This document shows positions 34,501 through 47,477 of a stretch of 64,000 nt of DNA, piece by piece. This DNA comes from Acanthosepion esculentum (lineage: Eukaryota > Mollusca > Cephalopoda > Sepiida > Sepiidae), in the NCBI GenBank assembly GCA_964036315.1, contig OZ038495.1, positions 22,519,121-22,583,120 of the forward strand. Direction: 5' to 3'. Position numbers and translations under genes: made by a program. Within the stretch, counting starts at the first letter, position 1. Each line of letters starts with the position of its first letter. The notes beneath the pieces were generated by a model. It ran no database searches and was not told the origin of the DNA. It worked only from the letters and a program-made list of their open reading frames with translations.

Positions 34501-37500
34501 GATACAACATAGACTACTTAAAAAAGAAGGATACAGCATAGACTACTTAAAAAAGAAGGATACAGCATAGACTACTTAAAGAAGAAGGATACAGCATAGA
34601 CTAATTAAAAAATAAAGATACAGCATAGACTACTTAAAAAAGAAGGATACAACATAGACTACTTAAAAAAGAAGGATACAGCATAGACTACTTCAAAAAG
34701 AAGGATACAGCATAGACTACTTCAAAAAGAAGGATACAGCATAGACTACTTAAAGAAGAAGGATACAGCATAGACTACTTCAAAAAGAAGGATACAGCAT
34801 AGACTACTTAAAGAAGAAGGATACAGCATAGACTACTTAAAAAAGAAGGATACAGCATAGACTACTTAAAAAGAAGGATACAGCATAGACTACTTCAAAA
34901 AGAAGGATACAGCATAGACTACTTAAAGAAGAAGGATACAGCATAGACTACTTAAAAAAGAAGAATACAGCATAGACTACTTAAAGAAGAAGGATACAGC
35001 ATAGACTACTTCAAAAAGAAGGATACAGCATAGACTACTTAAAGAAGAAGGATACAGCATAGACTACTTAAAAAAGAAGGATACAACATAGACTACTTAA
35101 AAAAGAAGGATACAGCATAGACTACTTAAAAAAGAAAGATACAGCATAGACTACTTAAAGAAGAAGGATACCGCATAGATTACTTAAAAAAGAAGGATAC
35201 AGCATAGACTACTTAAAAAGAAGGATACAGCATAGACTACTTAAAGAAGAAGGATACAGCATAGACTACTTAAAAAAAGAAGGATACAGCATAGACTACT
35301 TCAAAAAGAAGGATACAGCATAGAATACTTAAAGAAGAAGGATACAGCATAGACTAATTAAAAAATAAAGATACAGCATAGACTACTTAAAAAAGAAGGA
35401 TACAACATAGACTACTTAAAAAAGAAGGATACAGCATAGACTACTTAAAAAGGGAGGATACAGCATAGACTACTTCAAAAAGAAGGATACAGCATAGACT
35501 ACTTCAAAAAGAAGGATGCAACATAGACTACTTAAAAAAGAAGGATACAGCATAGACTACTTAAAAAAGGAGGATACAGCATAGACTTCTTCAAAAAGAA
35601 GGATACAGCATAGACTACTTAAAGAAGAAGAATACAGCATAGACTACTTAAAAAAGAAGGATACAGCATAGACTACTTAAAAAGAAGGATACAGCATAGA
35701 CTACTTAAAAAAGAAGGATACAGCATAGACTACTTAAAAATAAAGGATACAGCATAGACTACTTCAAAAAGAAGGATACAGCATAGACTACTTAAAAAAG
35801 AAGGATACAGCATAGACTACTTAAAGAAGAAGGATACACCATAGACTAATTAAAAAATAAAGATACAGCATCGACTACTTAAAAAAGAAGGATACAACAT
35901 AGACTACTTAAAAAAGAAAGATACAGCATAGACTACTTAAAGAAGAAGGATACAGCATAGACTACTTAAAAAAGAAGGATACAGCATAGACTACTTAAAA
36001 AGAAGGATACAGCATAGACTACTTCAAAAAGAAGGATACAACATAGACTACTTAAAAAAGAAGGATACAGCATAGACTACTTAAAGAAGAAGGATACAGC
36101 ATAGACTACTTCAAAAAGATGGATACAGCATAGACTACTTAAAGAAGAAGGATACAGCATAGACTACTTAAAAAAGAAGGATACAGCATAGACTACTTAA
36201 AGAAGAAGGATACAGCATAGACTACTTAAAAAAGAAGGATACAGCATAGACTACTTAAAAAGAAGGATACAGCATAGACTACTTCAAAAAGAAGTATACA
36301 GCATAGACTACTTAAAAAAGAAGGATACAGCATAGACTACTTAAAAAGATGGATACAGCATAGACTACTTAAAAAGAAGGATACAGCATAGACTACTTCA
36401 AAAAGAAGGATACAGCATAGACTACTTCAAAAAGAAGGATACAACATAGACTACTTAAAAAATAAGGATACAGCATAGACTACTTAAAAAAGAAGGATAC
36501 AGCATAGACTACTTAAAAAGAAGGATACAACATAGACTACTTCAAAAAGAAGGATACAGCATAGACTAGTTAAAAAAGAAGGATACAACATAGACTACTT
36601 AAAAAAGAAGGATACAGCATAGACTACTTAAAAAAGAAGGATACAGCATAGACTACTGAAAAAGAAGGATACAGCATAGACTAATTAAAAAATAAAGATA
36701 CAGCATAGACTACTTAAAAAAGAAGGATACAACATAGACAACTTAAAAAAGAAGGATACAGCATAGACTACTTCAAAAAGAAGGATACAGCATAGACTAC
36801 TTAAAGAAGAAGGATACAGCATAGACTACTTAAAAAAGAAGGATGCAGCATAGACTACTTAAAAAGAAGGATACAGCATAGACTACTTCAAAAAGAAGGA
36901 TACAGCATAGACTACTTCAAAAAGAAGGATACAGCATAGACTACTTAAAGAAGAAGGATACAGCATAGACTACTTCAAAAAGATGGATACAGCAAAGACT
37001 ACTTAAAGAAGAAGGATACAGCATAGACTACGTAAAAAAGAAGTATACCGCATAGACTACTTAAAAAGAAGGATACAGCATAGACTACTTCAAAAAGAAG
37101 GATACAGCATAGACTACTTAAAAAAGAAGGATACAGCATAGACTACTTAAAGAAGAAGGATACAGCATAGACTACTTCAAAAAGAAGGATACAGCATAGA
37201 CTACTTAAAGAAGAAGGATACAGCATAGACTACTTAAAAAAGAAGGATACAGCATAGACTACTTAAAAAGAAGGATACAGCATAGACTACTTAAAAAAGA
37301 AGGATACAGCATAGACTACTTAAAAAAGAATGATACAGCATAGACTACTTAAAAAGAAGGATACAGCATAGACTACTTCAAAAAGAAGGATACAGCATAG
37401 ACTACTTAAAGAAGAAGGATACAGCATAGACGAATTAAAAAATAAAGATACAGCATAGACTACTTAAAAAAGAAGGATACAACATAGACTACTTAAAGAA

Positions 37501-38251
37501 GAAGGATACAGCATATACTACTTAAAAAAGGATACAGCATAAACTACTTAAAAAAGAAGGACACAGCATAGACTACTTAAAAAAGAAGGATACAACATAG
37601 ACTACTTAAAAAAGAAGGATACAACATAGACTACTTAAAGAAGAAGGATACAGCATAGACTACTTAAAAAAGAAGGATACAGCATAGACTACTTAAAGAA
37701 GAAGGATACAGCATAGACTACTTCAAAAAGAAGGATACAGCATAGACTACTTAAAGAAGAAGGATACAGCATAGACTACTTAAAAAAGAAGGATACAGCA
37801 TAGACTACTTAAAAAGAAGGATACAGCATAGACTACTTAAAAAAGAAGGATACAGCATAGACTACTTAAAAAAGAATGATACAGCATAGACTACTTAAAA
37901 AGAAGGATACAGCATAGACTACTTCAAAAAGAAGGATACAGCATAGACTACTTAAAGAAGAAGGATACAGCATAGACGAATTAAAAAATAAAGATACAGC
38001 ATAGACTACTTAAAAAAGAAGGATACAACATAGACTACTTAAAGAAGAAGGATACAGCATATACTACTTAAAAAAGGATACAGCATAAACTACTTAAAAA
38101 AGAAGGACACAGCATAGACTACTTAAAAAAGAAGGATACAACATAGACTACTTAAAAAAGAAGGATACAACATAGACTACTTAAAGAAGAAGGATACAGC
38201 ATAGACTACTTAAAAAAGAAGGATACAACATAGACTAATTAAAGAAGAAGG

Positions 38252-38520
38252 TGTTGAAACTTGACTAATGCATGGAATAATAATGCAAACACAAAATGTA
38301 CTTAAAACAAAATGTATTGAAACAAGAAAGTGTACACAATATTTACATATAGTCTTTTGTATATTCCTGGGAAGACCGTTCCTGGAGAATGTGTTGACTA
38401 AGTCGCAGTTGGGCAGAGTCTCTAGTTGAATGTCTTGATTCGCCTCTCATGTCTTCCCGGTACCAACCATATTTATATAGTTGGTACTCTCCTATCCTAA
38501 TTAGGTGGATCCTACCACAT
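38252..38520 (-). mobile_element. Solo-LTR-like insert in the satellite, copy 1
   Basis: A 268-269 bp non-satellite sequence. On the minus strand it begins TGTGGTAGGATCCACC and ends CAAGTTTCAACA, giving TG...CA ends. A TATA-like CTATATAAATATGG lies about 40-50 bases from its start, as in an LTR. The satellite unit is interrupted at AGAAGG on the left and resumes with AGAAGG at 38521-38526, consistent with a 5-6 bp target duplication, although that hexamer also occurs in every satellite unit. The 73-codon frame here reads through into satellite and is not a gene. No internal retroelement coding sequence is present. Confidence 0.72.
38467..38480 (-). promoter_or_regulatory. TATA-like motif of the solo LTR, copy 1
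   Basis: CTATATAAATATGG on the minus strand, at the place expected for the end of U3. It is a predicted element only. Confidence 0.45.
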
Positions 38521-41500
38521 AGAAGGATACAGCATAGACTACGTAAAAAAGATGTATACAGCATAGACTACTTAAAAAACAAGGATACAACATAGACTAC
38601 TGAAAAAAGGATACAACATAGACTACTTAAAAAAGAAGGATACAGCATAGACTACTTAAAAAAAGAAGGATACATCATAGACTACTTAAAAAAAGAAGGA
38701 CACAGCATAGACTACTTAAAAAGAAGGATACAACATATACTACTTAAAAAAGAAGGATACAACATAGACTACTTAAAGAAGAAGGATACAGCATAGACTA
38801 CTTAAAAAAAGGATACAACATAGACTACATAAGAAAGAAGGATACAGCATAGACTACTTAAAAAAGAAGGATACAGAATATACTACTTAAAAAAGAAGGA
38901 TACAACATAGAATACTTAAAAACGGATACAGCATAGACTACTTAAAAAGGATACAGCATAGACTATTTAAAAAAGAAGGATACAACATAGACTACTTAAA
39001 AAAGAAGGATACAACATAGACTACTTCAAAAAGAAGGATACAGCATAGACTACTTCAAAAAGAAGGATACAGCATAGACTACTTAAAGAAGAAGGATACA
39101 GCATAGACTACTTCAAAAAGAAGGATACAGCATAGACTACTTAAAGAAGAAGGATACAGCATAGACTACTTAAAAAAGAAGGATACAGCATAGACTACTT
39201 AAAAAGAAGGATACAGCATAGACTACTTCAAAAAGAAGGATACAGCATAGACTACTTAAAGAAGAAGGATACAGCATAGACTACTTAAAAAAGAAGGATA
39301 CAGCATAGACTACTTAAAGAAGAAGGATACAGCATAGACTACTTCAAAAAGAAGGATACAGCATAGACTACTTAAAGAAGAAGGATACAGCATAGACTAC
39401 TTAAAAAAGAAGGATACAACATAGACTACTTAAAAAAGAAGGATACAGCATAGACTACTTAAAAAAGAAAGATACAGCATAGACTACTTAAAGAAGAAGG
39501 ATACCGCATAGATTACTTAAAAAAGAAGGATACAGCATAGACTACTTAAAAAGAAGGATACAGCATAGACTACTTCAAAAAGAAGGATACAGCATAAACT
39601 ACTTAAAGAAGAAGGATACAGCATAGACTACTTAAAAAAGAAGGATACAGCATAGACTACTTAAAAAGAAGGATACAGCATAGACTACTTCAAAAAGAAG
39701 GATACAGCATAGACTAATTCAAAAAGAAGGATACAGCATAGACTACTTAAAGAAGAAGGATACAGCATAGACTACTTAAAAAAAGAAGGATACAGCATAG
39801 ACTACTTCAAAAAGAAGGATACAGCATAGAATACTTAAAGAAGAAGGATACAGCATAGACTAATTAAAAAATAAAGATACAGCATAGACTACTTAAAAAA
39901 GAAGGATACAACATAGACTACTTAAAAAAGAAGGATACAGCATAGACTACTTAAAAAGGGAGGATACAGCATAGACTACTTCAAAAAGAAGGATACAGCA
40001 TAGACTACTTCAAAAAGAAGGATGCAACATAGACTACTTAAAAAAGAAGGATACAGCATAGACTACTTAAAAAAGGAGGATACAGCATAGACTTCTTCAA
40101 AAAGAAGGATACAGCATAGACTACTTAAAGAAGAAGAATACAGCATAGACTACTTAAAAAAGAAGGATACAGCATAGACTACTTAAAAAGAAGGATACAG
40201 CATAGACTACTTAAAAAAGAAGGATACAGCATAGACTACTTAAAAATAAAGGATACAGCATAGACTACTTCAAAAAGAAGGATACAGCATAGACTACTTA
40301 AAAAAGAAGGATACAGCATAGACTACTTAAAGAAGAAGGATACACCATAGACTAATTAAAAAATAAAGATACAGCATCGACTACTTAAAAAAGAAGGATA
40401 CAACATAGACTACTTAAAAAAGAAAGATACAGCATAGACTACTTAAAGAAGAAGGATACAGCATAGACTACTTAAAAAAGAAGGATACAGCATAGACTAC
40501 TTAAAAAGAAGGATACAGCATAGACTACTTCAAAAAGAAGGATACAGCATAGACTACTTCAAAAAGAAGGATACAACATAGACTACTTAAAAAAGAAGGA
40601 TACAGCATAGACTACTTAAAGAAGAAGGATACAGCATAGACTACTTCAAAAAGATGGATACAGCATAGACTACTTAAAGAAGAAGGATACAGCATAGACT
40701 ACTTAAAAAAGAAGGATACAGCATAGACTACTTAAAGAAGAAGGATACAGCATAGACTACTTAAAAAAGAAGGATACAGCATAGACTACTTAAAAAGAAG
40801 GATACAGCATAGACTACTTCAAAAAGAAGTATACAGCATAGACTACTTAAAAAAGAAGGATACAGCATAGACTACTTAAAAAGATGGATACAGCATAGAC
40901 TACTTAAAAAGAAGGATACAGCATAGACTACTTCAAAAAGAAGGATACAGCATAGACTACTTCAAAAAGAAGGATACAACATAGACTACTTAAAAAATAA
41001 GGATACAGCATAGACTACTTAAAAAAGAAGGATACAGCATAGACTACTTAAAAAGAAGGATACAACATAGACTACTTCAAAAAGAAGGATACAGCATAGA
41101 CTAGTTAAAAAAGAAGGATACAACATAGACTACTTAAAAAAGAAGGATACAGCATAGACTACTTAAAAAAGAAGGATACAGCATAGACTACTGAAAAAGA
41201 AGGATACAGCATAGACTAATTAAAAAATAAAGATACAGCATAGACTACTTAAAAAAGAAGGATACAACATAGACAACTTAAAAAAGAAGGATACAGCATA
41301 GACTACTTCAAAAAGAAGGATACAGCATAGACTACTTAAAGAAGAAGGATACAGCATAGACTACTTAAAAAAGAAGGATGCAGCATAGACTACTTAAAAA
41401 GAAGGATACAGCATAGACTACTTCAAAAAGAAGGATACAGCATAGACTACTTAAAAAAGAAGGATACAGCATAGACTACTTAAAGAAGAAGGATACAGCA

Positions 41501-43103
41501 TAGACTACTTCAAAAAGAAGGATACAGCATAGACTACTTAAAGAAGAAGGATACAGCATAGACTACTTAAAAAAGAAGGATACAGCATAGACTACTTAAA
41601 AAGAAGGATACAGCATAGACTACTTAAAAAAGAAGGATACAGCATAGACTACTTAAAAAAGAATGATACAGCATAGACTACTTAAAAAGAAGGATACAGC
41701 ATAGACTACTTCAAAAAGAAGGATACAGCATAGACTACTTAAAGAAGAAGGATACAGCATAGACGAATTAAAAAATAAAGATACAGCATAGACTACTTAA
41801 AGAAGAAGGATACAGCATAGACTACTTAAAAAAGAAGGATGCAGCATAGACTACTTAAAAAGAAGGATACAGCATAGACTACTTCAAAAAGAAGTATACA
41901 GCATAGACTACTTAAAAAAGAAGGATACAGCATAGACTACTTAAAAAGATGGATACAGCATAGACTACTTAAAAAGAAGGATACAGCATAGACTACTTCA
42001 AAAAGAAGGATACAGCATAGACTACTTCAAAAAGAAGGATACAACATAGACTACTTAAAAAATAAGGATACAGCATAGACTACTTAAAAAAGAAGGATAC
42101 AGCATAGACTACTTAAAAAGAAGGATACAACATAGACTACTTCAAAAAGAAGGATACAGCATAGACTAGTTAAAAAAGAAGGATACAACATAGACTACTT
42201 AAAAAAGAAGGATACAGCATAGACTACTTAAAAAAGAAGGATACAGCATAGACTACTGAAAAAGAAGGATACAGCATAGACTAATTAAAAAATAAAGATA
42301 CAGCATAGACTACTTAAAAAAGAAGGATACAACATAGACAACTTAAAAAAGAAGGATACAGCATAGACTACTTCAAAAAGAAGGATACAGCATAGACTAC
42401 TTAAAGAAGAAGGATACAGCATAGACTACTTAAAAAAGAAGGATGCAGCATAGACTACTTAAAAAGAAGGATACAGCATAGACTACTTCAAAAAGAAGGA
42501 TACAGCATAGACTACTTAAAAAAGAAGGATACAGCATAGACTACTTAAAGAAGAAGGATACAGCATAGACTACTTCAAAAAGAAGGATACAGCATAGACT
42601 ACTTAAAGAAGAAGGATACAGCATAGACTACTTAAAAAAGAAGGATACAGCATAGACTACTTAAAAAGAAGGATACAGCATAGACTACTTAAAAAAGAAG
42701 GATACAGCATAGACTACTTAAAAAAGAATGATACAGCATAGACTACTTAAAAAGAAGGATACAGCATAGACTACTTCAAAAAGAAGGATACAGCATAGAC
42801 TACTTAAAGAAGAAGGATACAGCATAGACGAATTAAAAAATAAAGATACAGCATAGACTACTTAAAAAAGAAGGATACAACATAGACTACTTAAAGAAGA
42901 AGGATACAGCATATACTACTTAAAAAAGGATACAGCATAAACTACTTAAAAAAGAAGGACACAGCATAGACTACTTAAAAAAGAAGGATACAACATAGAC
43001 TACTTAAAAAAGAAGGATACAACATAGACTACTTAAAGAAGAAGGATACAGCATAGACTACTTAAAAAAGAAGGATACAACATAGACTAATTAAAGAAGA
43101 AGG

Positions 43104-43372
43104 TGTTGAAACTTGACTAATGCATGGAATAATAATGCAAACACAAAATGTACTTAAAACAAAATGTATTGAAACAAGAAAGTGTACACAATATTTACAT
43201 ATAGTCTTTTGTATATTCCTGGGAAGACCGTTCCTGGAGAATGTGTTGACTAAGTCGCAGTTGGGCAGAGTCTCTAGTTGAATGTCTTGATTCGCCTCTC
43301 ATGTCTTCCCGGTACCAACCATATTTATATAGTTGGTACTCTCCTATCCTAATTAGGTGGATCCTACCACAT
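43104..43372 (-). mobile_element. Solo-LTR-like insert in the satellite, copy 2
   Basis: Reads the same as 38252-38520 with no difference that I can see, at an offset of exactly 4852 bp and with the same satellite junctions. It is therefore a duplicate of the first insertion rather than an independent one. Confidence 0.8.
43319..43332 (-). promoter_or_regulatory. TATA-like motif of the solo LTR, copy 2
   Basis: Same motif and position as in copy 1. Predicted only. Confidence 0.4.
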
Positions 43373-44360
43373 AGAAGGATACAGCATAGACTACGTAAAA
43401 AAGATGTATACAGCATAGACTACTTAAAAAAGAAGGATACAACATAGACTACTGAAAAAAGGATACAACATAGACTACTTAAAAAAGAAGGATACAGCAT
43501 AGACTACTTAAAAAAAGAAGGATACATCATAGACTACTTAAAAAAAGAAGGACACAGCATAGACTACTTAAAAAGAAGGATACAACATATACTACTTAAA
43601 AAAGAAGGATACAACATAGACTACTTAAAGAAGAAGGATACAGCATAGACTACTTAAAAAAAGGATACAACATAGACTACATAAGAAAGAAGGATACAGC
43701 ATAGACTACTTAAAAAAGAAGGATACAGAATATACTACTTAAAAAAGAAGGATACAACATAGAATACTTAAAAACGGATACAGCATAGACTACTTAAAAA
43801 GGATACAGCATAGACTATTTAAAAAAGAAGGATACAACATAGACTACTTAAAAAAGAAGGATACAACATAGACTACTTATAATAGGATACAGCATAGACT
43901 ACTTAAAAAAGAAGGATACAACATAGACTAATTAAAAAAAGGATACAGCATAGACTACTTAGAAAAGAAGTATACAGCATAGATTACTTAAAAAAGAAGG
44001 ATACAACAAGACTACTTAAAAAAGGATACAGCATAGACTACTTAAAAAAGAAGGATACAACATAGACTAATTAAAAAGAAGAATACAACATAGACTACTT
44101 CAAGAAGAAGGATACAGCATAGACTACTTAAAAAAGGATAGAACATAGACTACTTAAAAAAGAAGGATACAGCATAGACTACTTAAAAAAGAAGGATACA
44201 ACATAGACAACTTTAAAAAGGATGCAGCATAGACTACGTAAAAAAGAAGTATACATCATAGACTACTTAAAAAGGAAGGATACAACATAGACTACTTAAA
44301 AAAGGATACAGCATACTACTTAAAAAAGAAGGATATAACATAGACTACTTAAAAAAGAAG

Positions 44361-44650
44361 GATACTGCATAGACTAAATAAAAAAGGACACAGCACAGAC
44401 TACTTAAAAAAAGAAGGATACAGCATAGACTACTTAAAAAGAAGGATACAACATAGACTACTTAAAAAAGAAGGATACTGCATAGACTAAATAAAAAAGG
44501 ACACAGCACAGACTACTTAAAAAAAGAAGGATACAGCATAGACTACTTAAAAAGAACGATACAACATAGACTACTTAAAAAAGAAGGATACTGCATAGAC
44601 TAAATAAAAAAGGACACAGCACAGACTACTTAAAAAAAGAAGGATACAGC
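44361..44650. repeat. 113-bp higher-order repeat, about 2.5 copies, in the diverged right part of the array
   Basis: The marker GGATACTGCATAGACTAAAT followed by AAAAAAGGACACAGCACAGA appears at 44361, 44474 and 44587, i.e. every 113 bp. This equals four monomers, including shortened ones. A further partial copy lies near 45577. Confidence 0.88.
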
Positions 44651-46313
44651 ATAGACTAATTAAAAAAGAAGGATACAACATAAACTACTTAAAGAAGAAG
44701 GATACAGCATAGACTACTTAAAAAGAAGGATACAACATAGACTACTTAAAAAGAAGGATACAGCATAGACTACTTAAAAAAGAAGGATATAATATAGACT
44801 ACTTAAAAAAGAAGGATACAGCATAGACTACTTAAAAAAGGATACAGCATAGATTACTTAAAAAAAGAACACAGCATAGACTACTTAAAAAAAGAAGGAT
44901 ACAGCATAGACTAATTAAAAAAGAAGGATACAACATAGACAACTTAAAGAAGAAGGATACAGCATAAACTACTTTAAAAGGATACAGCATAGACTACTTA
45001 AAAAAGAAGGATATAATATAGACTACTTAAAGAAGAAGGATACAGCATAGACTACTTAAAAAGAAGGATACAACATAGACTACTTAAAAAAGAAGGATAC
45101 AGCATAGACTACTTAAAAAGAAGGATACCGCATAGACTACTTAAAAAAGGATACAGCATAAACTACTTAAAAAAGAAGGATACGGCATAGACTACTTACA
45201 AAAGAAGGATACAGCATATACTACTTAAAAAAGAAGGATACAGCATCGACTGCTTGAAAAAGAAGGACACAGCATAGACTACTTAAAAAAGAAGGATACG
45301 GCATAGACTACTTAAAGAAGAAGGATACAGCATAGACTACTTAAAAAAGAAGGATACAGCAGAGACTACTTAAAAAAGAAGGATACAACATAGACAACTT
45401 AAAAAAGGATACAGCATAGACTACTTAAAAAAGAAGGATACAACATAGACTACTTAAAAAAGAAGGATACAACATAGACTACTTTAAAAAGGATACAGTA
45501 TAGACTACTTAAAAAAGAAGGATACAACATAGGCTACGTAAAAAAGAAGTATACAGCATAGACTACTTAAAACAGAAATATACTGCGTAGACTAAATAAA
45601 AAAGGACACAGCACAGACTACTTAAAAAAAGAAGGATACAGCATAGACTAATTAAAAAAGAAGGATACAACATAAACTGCTTAAAGAAGAAGGATACAGC
45701 ATAGACTACTTAAAAAGAAGGATACAACATAGACAACTTAAAAAAGAAGGATACAGCATAGACTACTTACAAAAGAAGGATACAGCATATACTACTTAAA
45801 AAAGAAGGATACAGCATCGACTGCTTAAAAAAGAAGGATACAGCATAGACTACTTAAAAAAGAAGGATACAGCATAGACTACTTAAAGAAGAAGGATACA
45901 GCATAGACTACTTCAAAAAGAAGGATACAGCATAGACTACTTAAAGAAGAAGGATACAGCATAGACTACTTAAAGAAGAAGGATACAGCATAGACTACTT
46001 AAAGAAGAAGGATACAGCATAAACTACTTCAAAAAGAAGGATACAGCATAGACTACTTAAAGAAGAAGGATACAGCATAGACTACTTCAAAAAGAAGGAT
46101 ACAGCATAGACTACTTAAAGAAGAAGGATACAGCATAGACTACTTAAAGAAGAAGGATACAGCATAGACTACTTCAAAAAGAAGGATACAGCATAGACTA
46201 CTTAAAAAAGAAGGATACAGCATAGACTACTTAAAAAAGAATGATACAGCATAGACTACTTAAAAAGGATACAGCATAGACTACTTAAAAAGGATACAGC
46301 ATAGACTACTTAA

Positions 46314-47462
46314 AACATTTGATAAACGACGATACAAAGATCTATTTGAACTACAAGGAAAACTTGATTTCAGAATAATCTGTAACATTTACAGGGAACA
46401 AACTGCCTGCATAGGGACAGAAAAGGATCTGAGCTAGTGCGCAAAAATAGAAAGGAGTGGAAGACAAGGATGTGTCTTCTCACCAGATTTATTTTACCAT
46501 GACAGTGAGACTTACCCTAAAAGAAATAGAAGTTTTACCAGGATTTATTATTGGTGGGCACAATCTTCACAAAATAATATAGACCAATGGCTCCGTGCTG
46601 TTGGTAGACACAGAAAGAAAACTGCCTGAATATCTAGTGAAGGAAAGCGAGAAGAAAGGACACGCCATCAATTGTAAGAAGACAGAATATATAGTCATTA
46701 CAAAGAGTGACGGCACAAGATGTATGCTACGAATTGGAGATGTCAAAATCAAGTAAGTACAGAAATAACAGATGGTGGATAACGTGGTACTGAAATCCGA
46801 AGACATTTTGGAATAGCAAAAATTGTCTTAAAAAAGCTAAGAAAAATATTGAGAAATAGGAGAATTTCTTTAGAAACAAATAAAAGGTCCTGAACTACTG
46901 TGTAATATTAATCCGCATATATGGCAATGAATGCTAGAACAGATGAAAAGTGACTTAGGACAACAAAGATGAGGATCTACAGAAGGATGCTGAGAATACC
47001 ACGAACGAAACATGTGAGAAACGAGAAAGTTGTAAGTAAAATGAGAACAAAAACTTAGAACTAGAAAGAGAGTGTGTAAGTTTCTGAGGCACATAATGAG
47101 GAAAGAAGGCTTGGAGAAATTTTGTGGCTCTACAGAAGGATGCTGAGACTGAGAATACCATATATGGAACATGTGAGCAACGAGGAAGTTTTAAGGAAAA
47201 TTGAAACAAAAGGTATACTTGTACTTAGAATCAGAAAAGACAGACAAACTTTCAGTGATGCATAATGAAGAAATGGCTTGGAGAATTTGACCCATTGAGT
47301 GGCAGAGGGAAACATCGAGTAACCTAACTAGCATGTGTAAATAGATGTCAAAATAGAAATTGGGAGGGATAGTAAGGGAGCAAACATTGCTTAAAGCTAC
47401 AAAGGATACGAAGTTGTGGGGAGCCGTGATTTACTATATTATGTTTTGAAGGGACACGGCAT
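46314..47462 (+). pseudogene. RTE-like LINE reverse transcriptase and C-terminal region (copy A5)
   Basis: Begins without a gap after the last satellite unit. Plus-strand peptides are FDKRRYKDLFEL (46318), ICNIYREQTAC (46378), ERSGRQGCVFSPDLF (near 46452), NCKKTEYIVITKSDGT (near 46673), and (V)LKKLRKILRNRRISLETNK (near 46830). From 46968 the C-terminal YRRMLRIP block occurs, and again from 47129 (YRRMLRLRIPYMEHVSNEEV). So either the tail is duplicated or two copies abut. The YADD region near 46580 has been lost. The end at about 47462 carries the family's terminal GHGI-type text. Confidence 0.82.
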
Positions 47463-47477
47463 ATAAAAGAAGTCTTG

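Larger units (their letters stand above)
34694..39026. repeat. Higher-order duplication inside the array, copy 1 (about 4.33 kb)
   Basis: Rare markers occur in the same order as in the next block: ACCGCATAGATTAC (near 35171), GCATCGACTACTT (35871), ACTAGTTAAAA (36565), ACTGAAAAAG (36655), the LTR-like insert (38252) and AACGGATACAG (38921). The first markers sit 4333 bp from their partners and the last ones 4852 bp, so copy 2 gained about 520 bp internally. Confidence 0.85.
39027..43878. repeat. Higher-order duplication inside the array, copy 2 (about 4.85 kb)
   Basis: Directly follows copy 1 and carries the same rare markers: ACCGCATAGATTAC (39504), GCATCGACTA (near 40377), ACTAGTTAAAA (41100 and again 42165), the LTR-like insert (43104) and AACGGATACAG (near 43773). 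The doubled ACTAGT marker, about 1065 bp apart, shows a further internal duplication. After 43878 the match to the end of copy 1 stops. Confidence 0.85.
22529..46313. repeat. 23.8-kb tandem array of a 27-29 bp minisatellite
   Basis: The basic unit is GGATACAGCATAGACTACTT followed by A5-7 and GAA. By length there are roughly 800 units, with only two large interruptions (both the same LTR-like insert). Recurrent monomer variants are: ACAAC for ACAGC, CTTCAAAAA for CTTAAAAA, CTTAAAGAAGAA, AATTAAAAAATAAAGATA, and GCAGAGAC for GCATAGAC. Variants recur in the same order, which shows higher-order duplications (for example the GCAGAGAC marker at 22771, 24401 and 25262). The plus-strand unit is about half A and only about one-sixth T. 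Stops occur in all frames and the unit length is not a multiple of three, so it is non-coding. There are no spacers between units, so it is not a CRISPR array. Confidence 0.98.

Noticed and set aside
38343..43416. Identical 73-codon frames at 38343-38564 and 43195-43416 as a conserved gene pair
   Set aside because: They lie in a duplicated LTR-like insert and run into satellite sequence. Identity reflects recent duplication, not selection.
22529..46313. CRISPR-like appearance of the regular repeat
   Set aside because: Units follow one another without unique spacers, the unit varies in length, and the context is eukaryotic.
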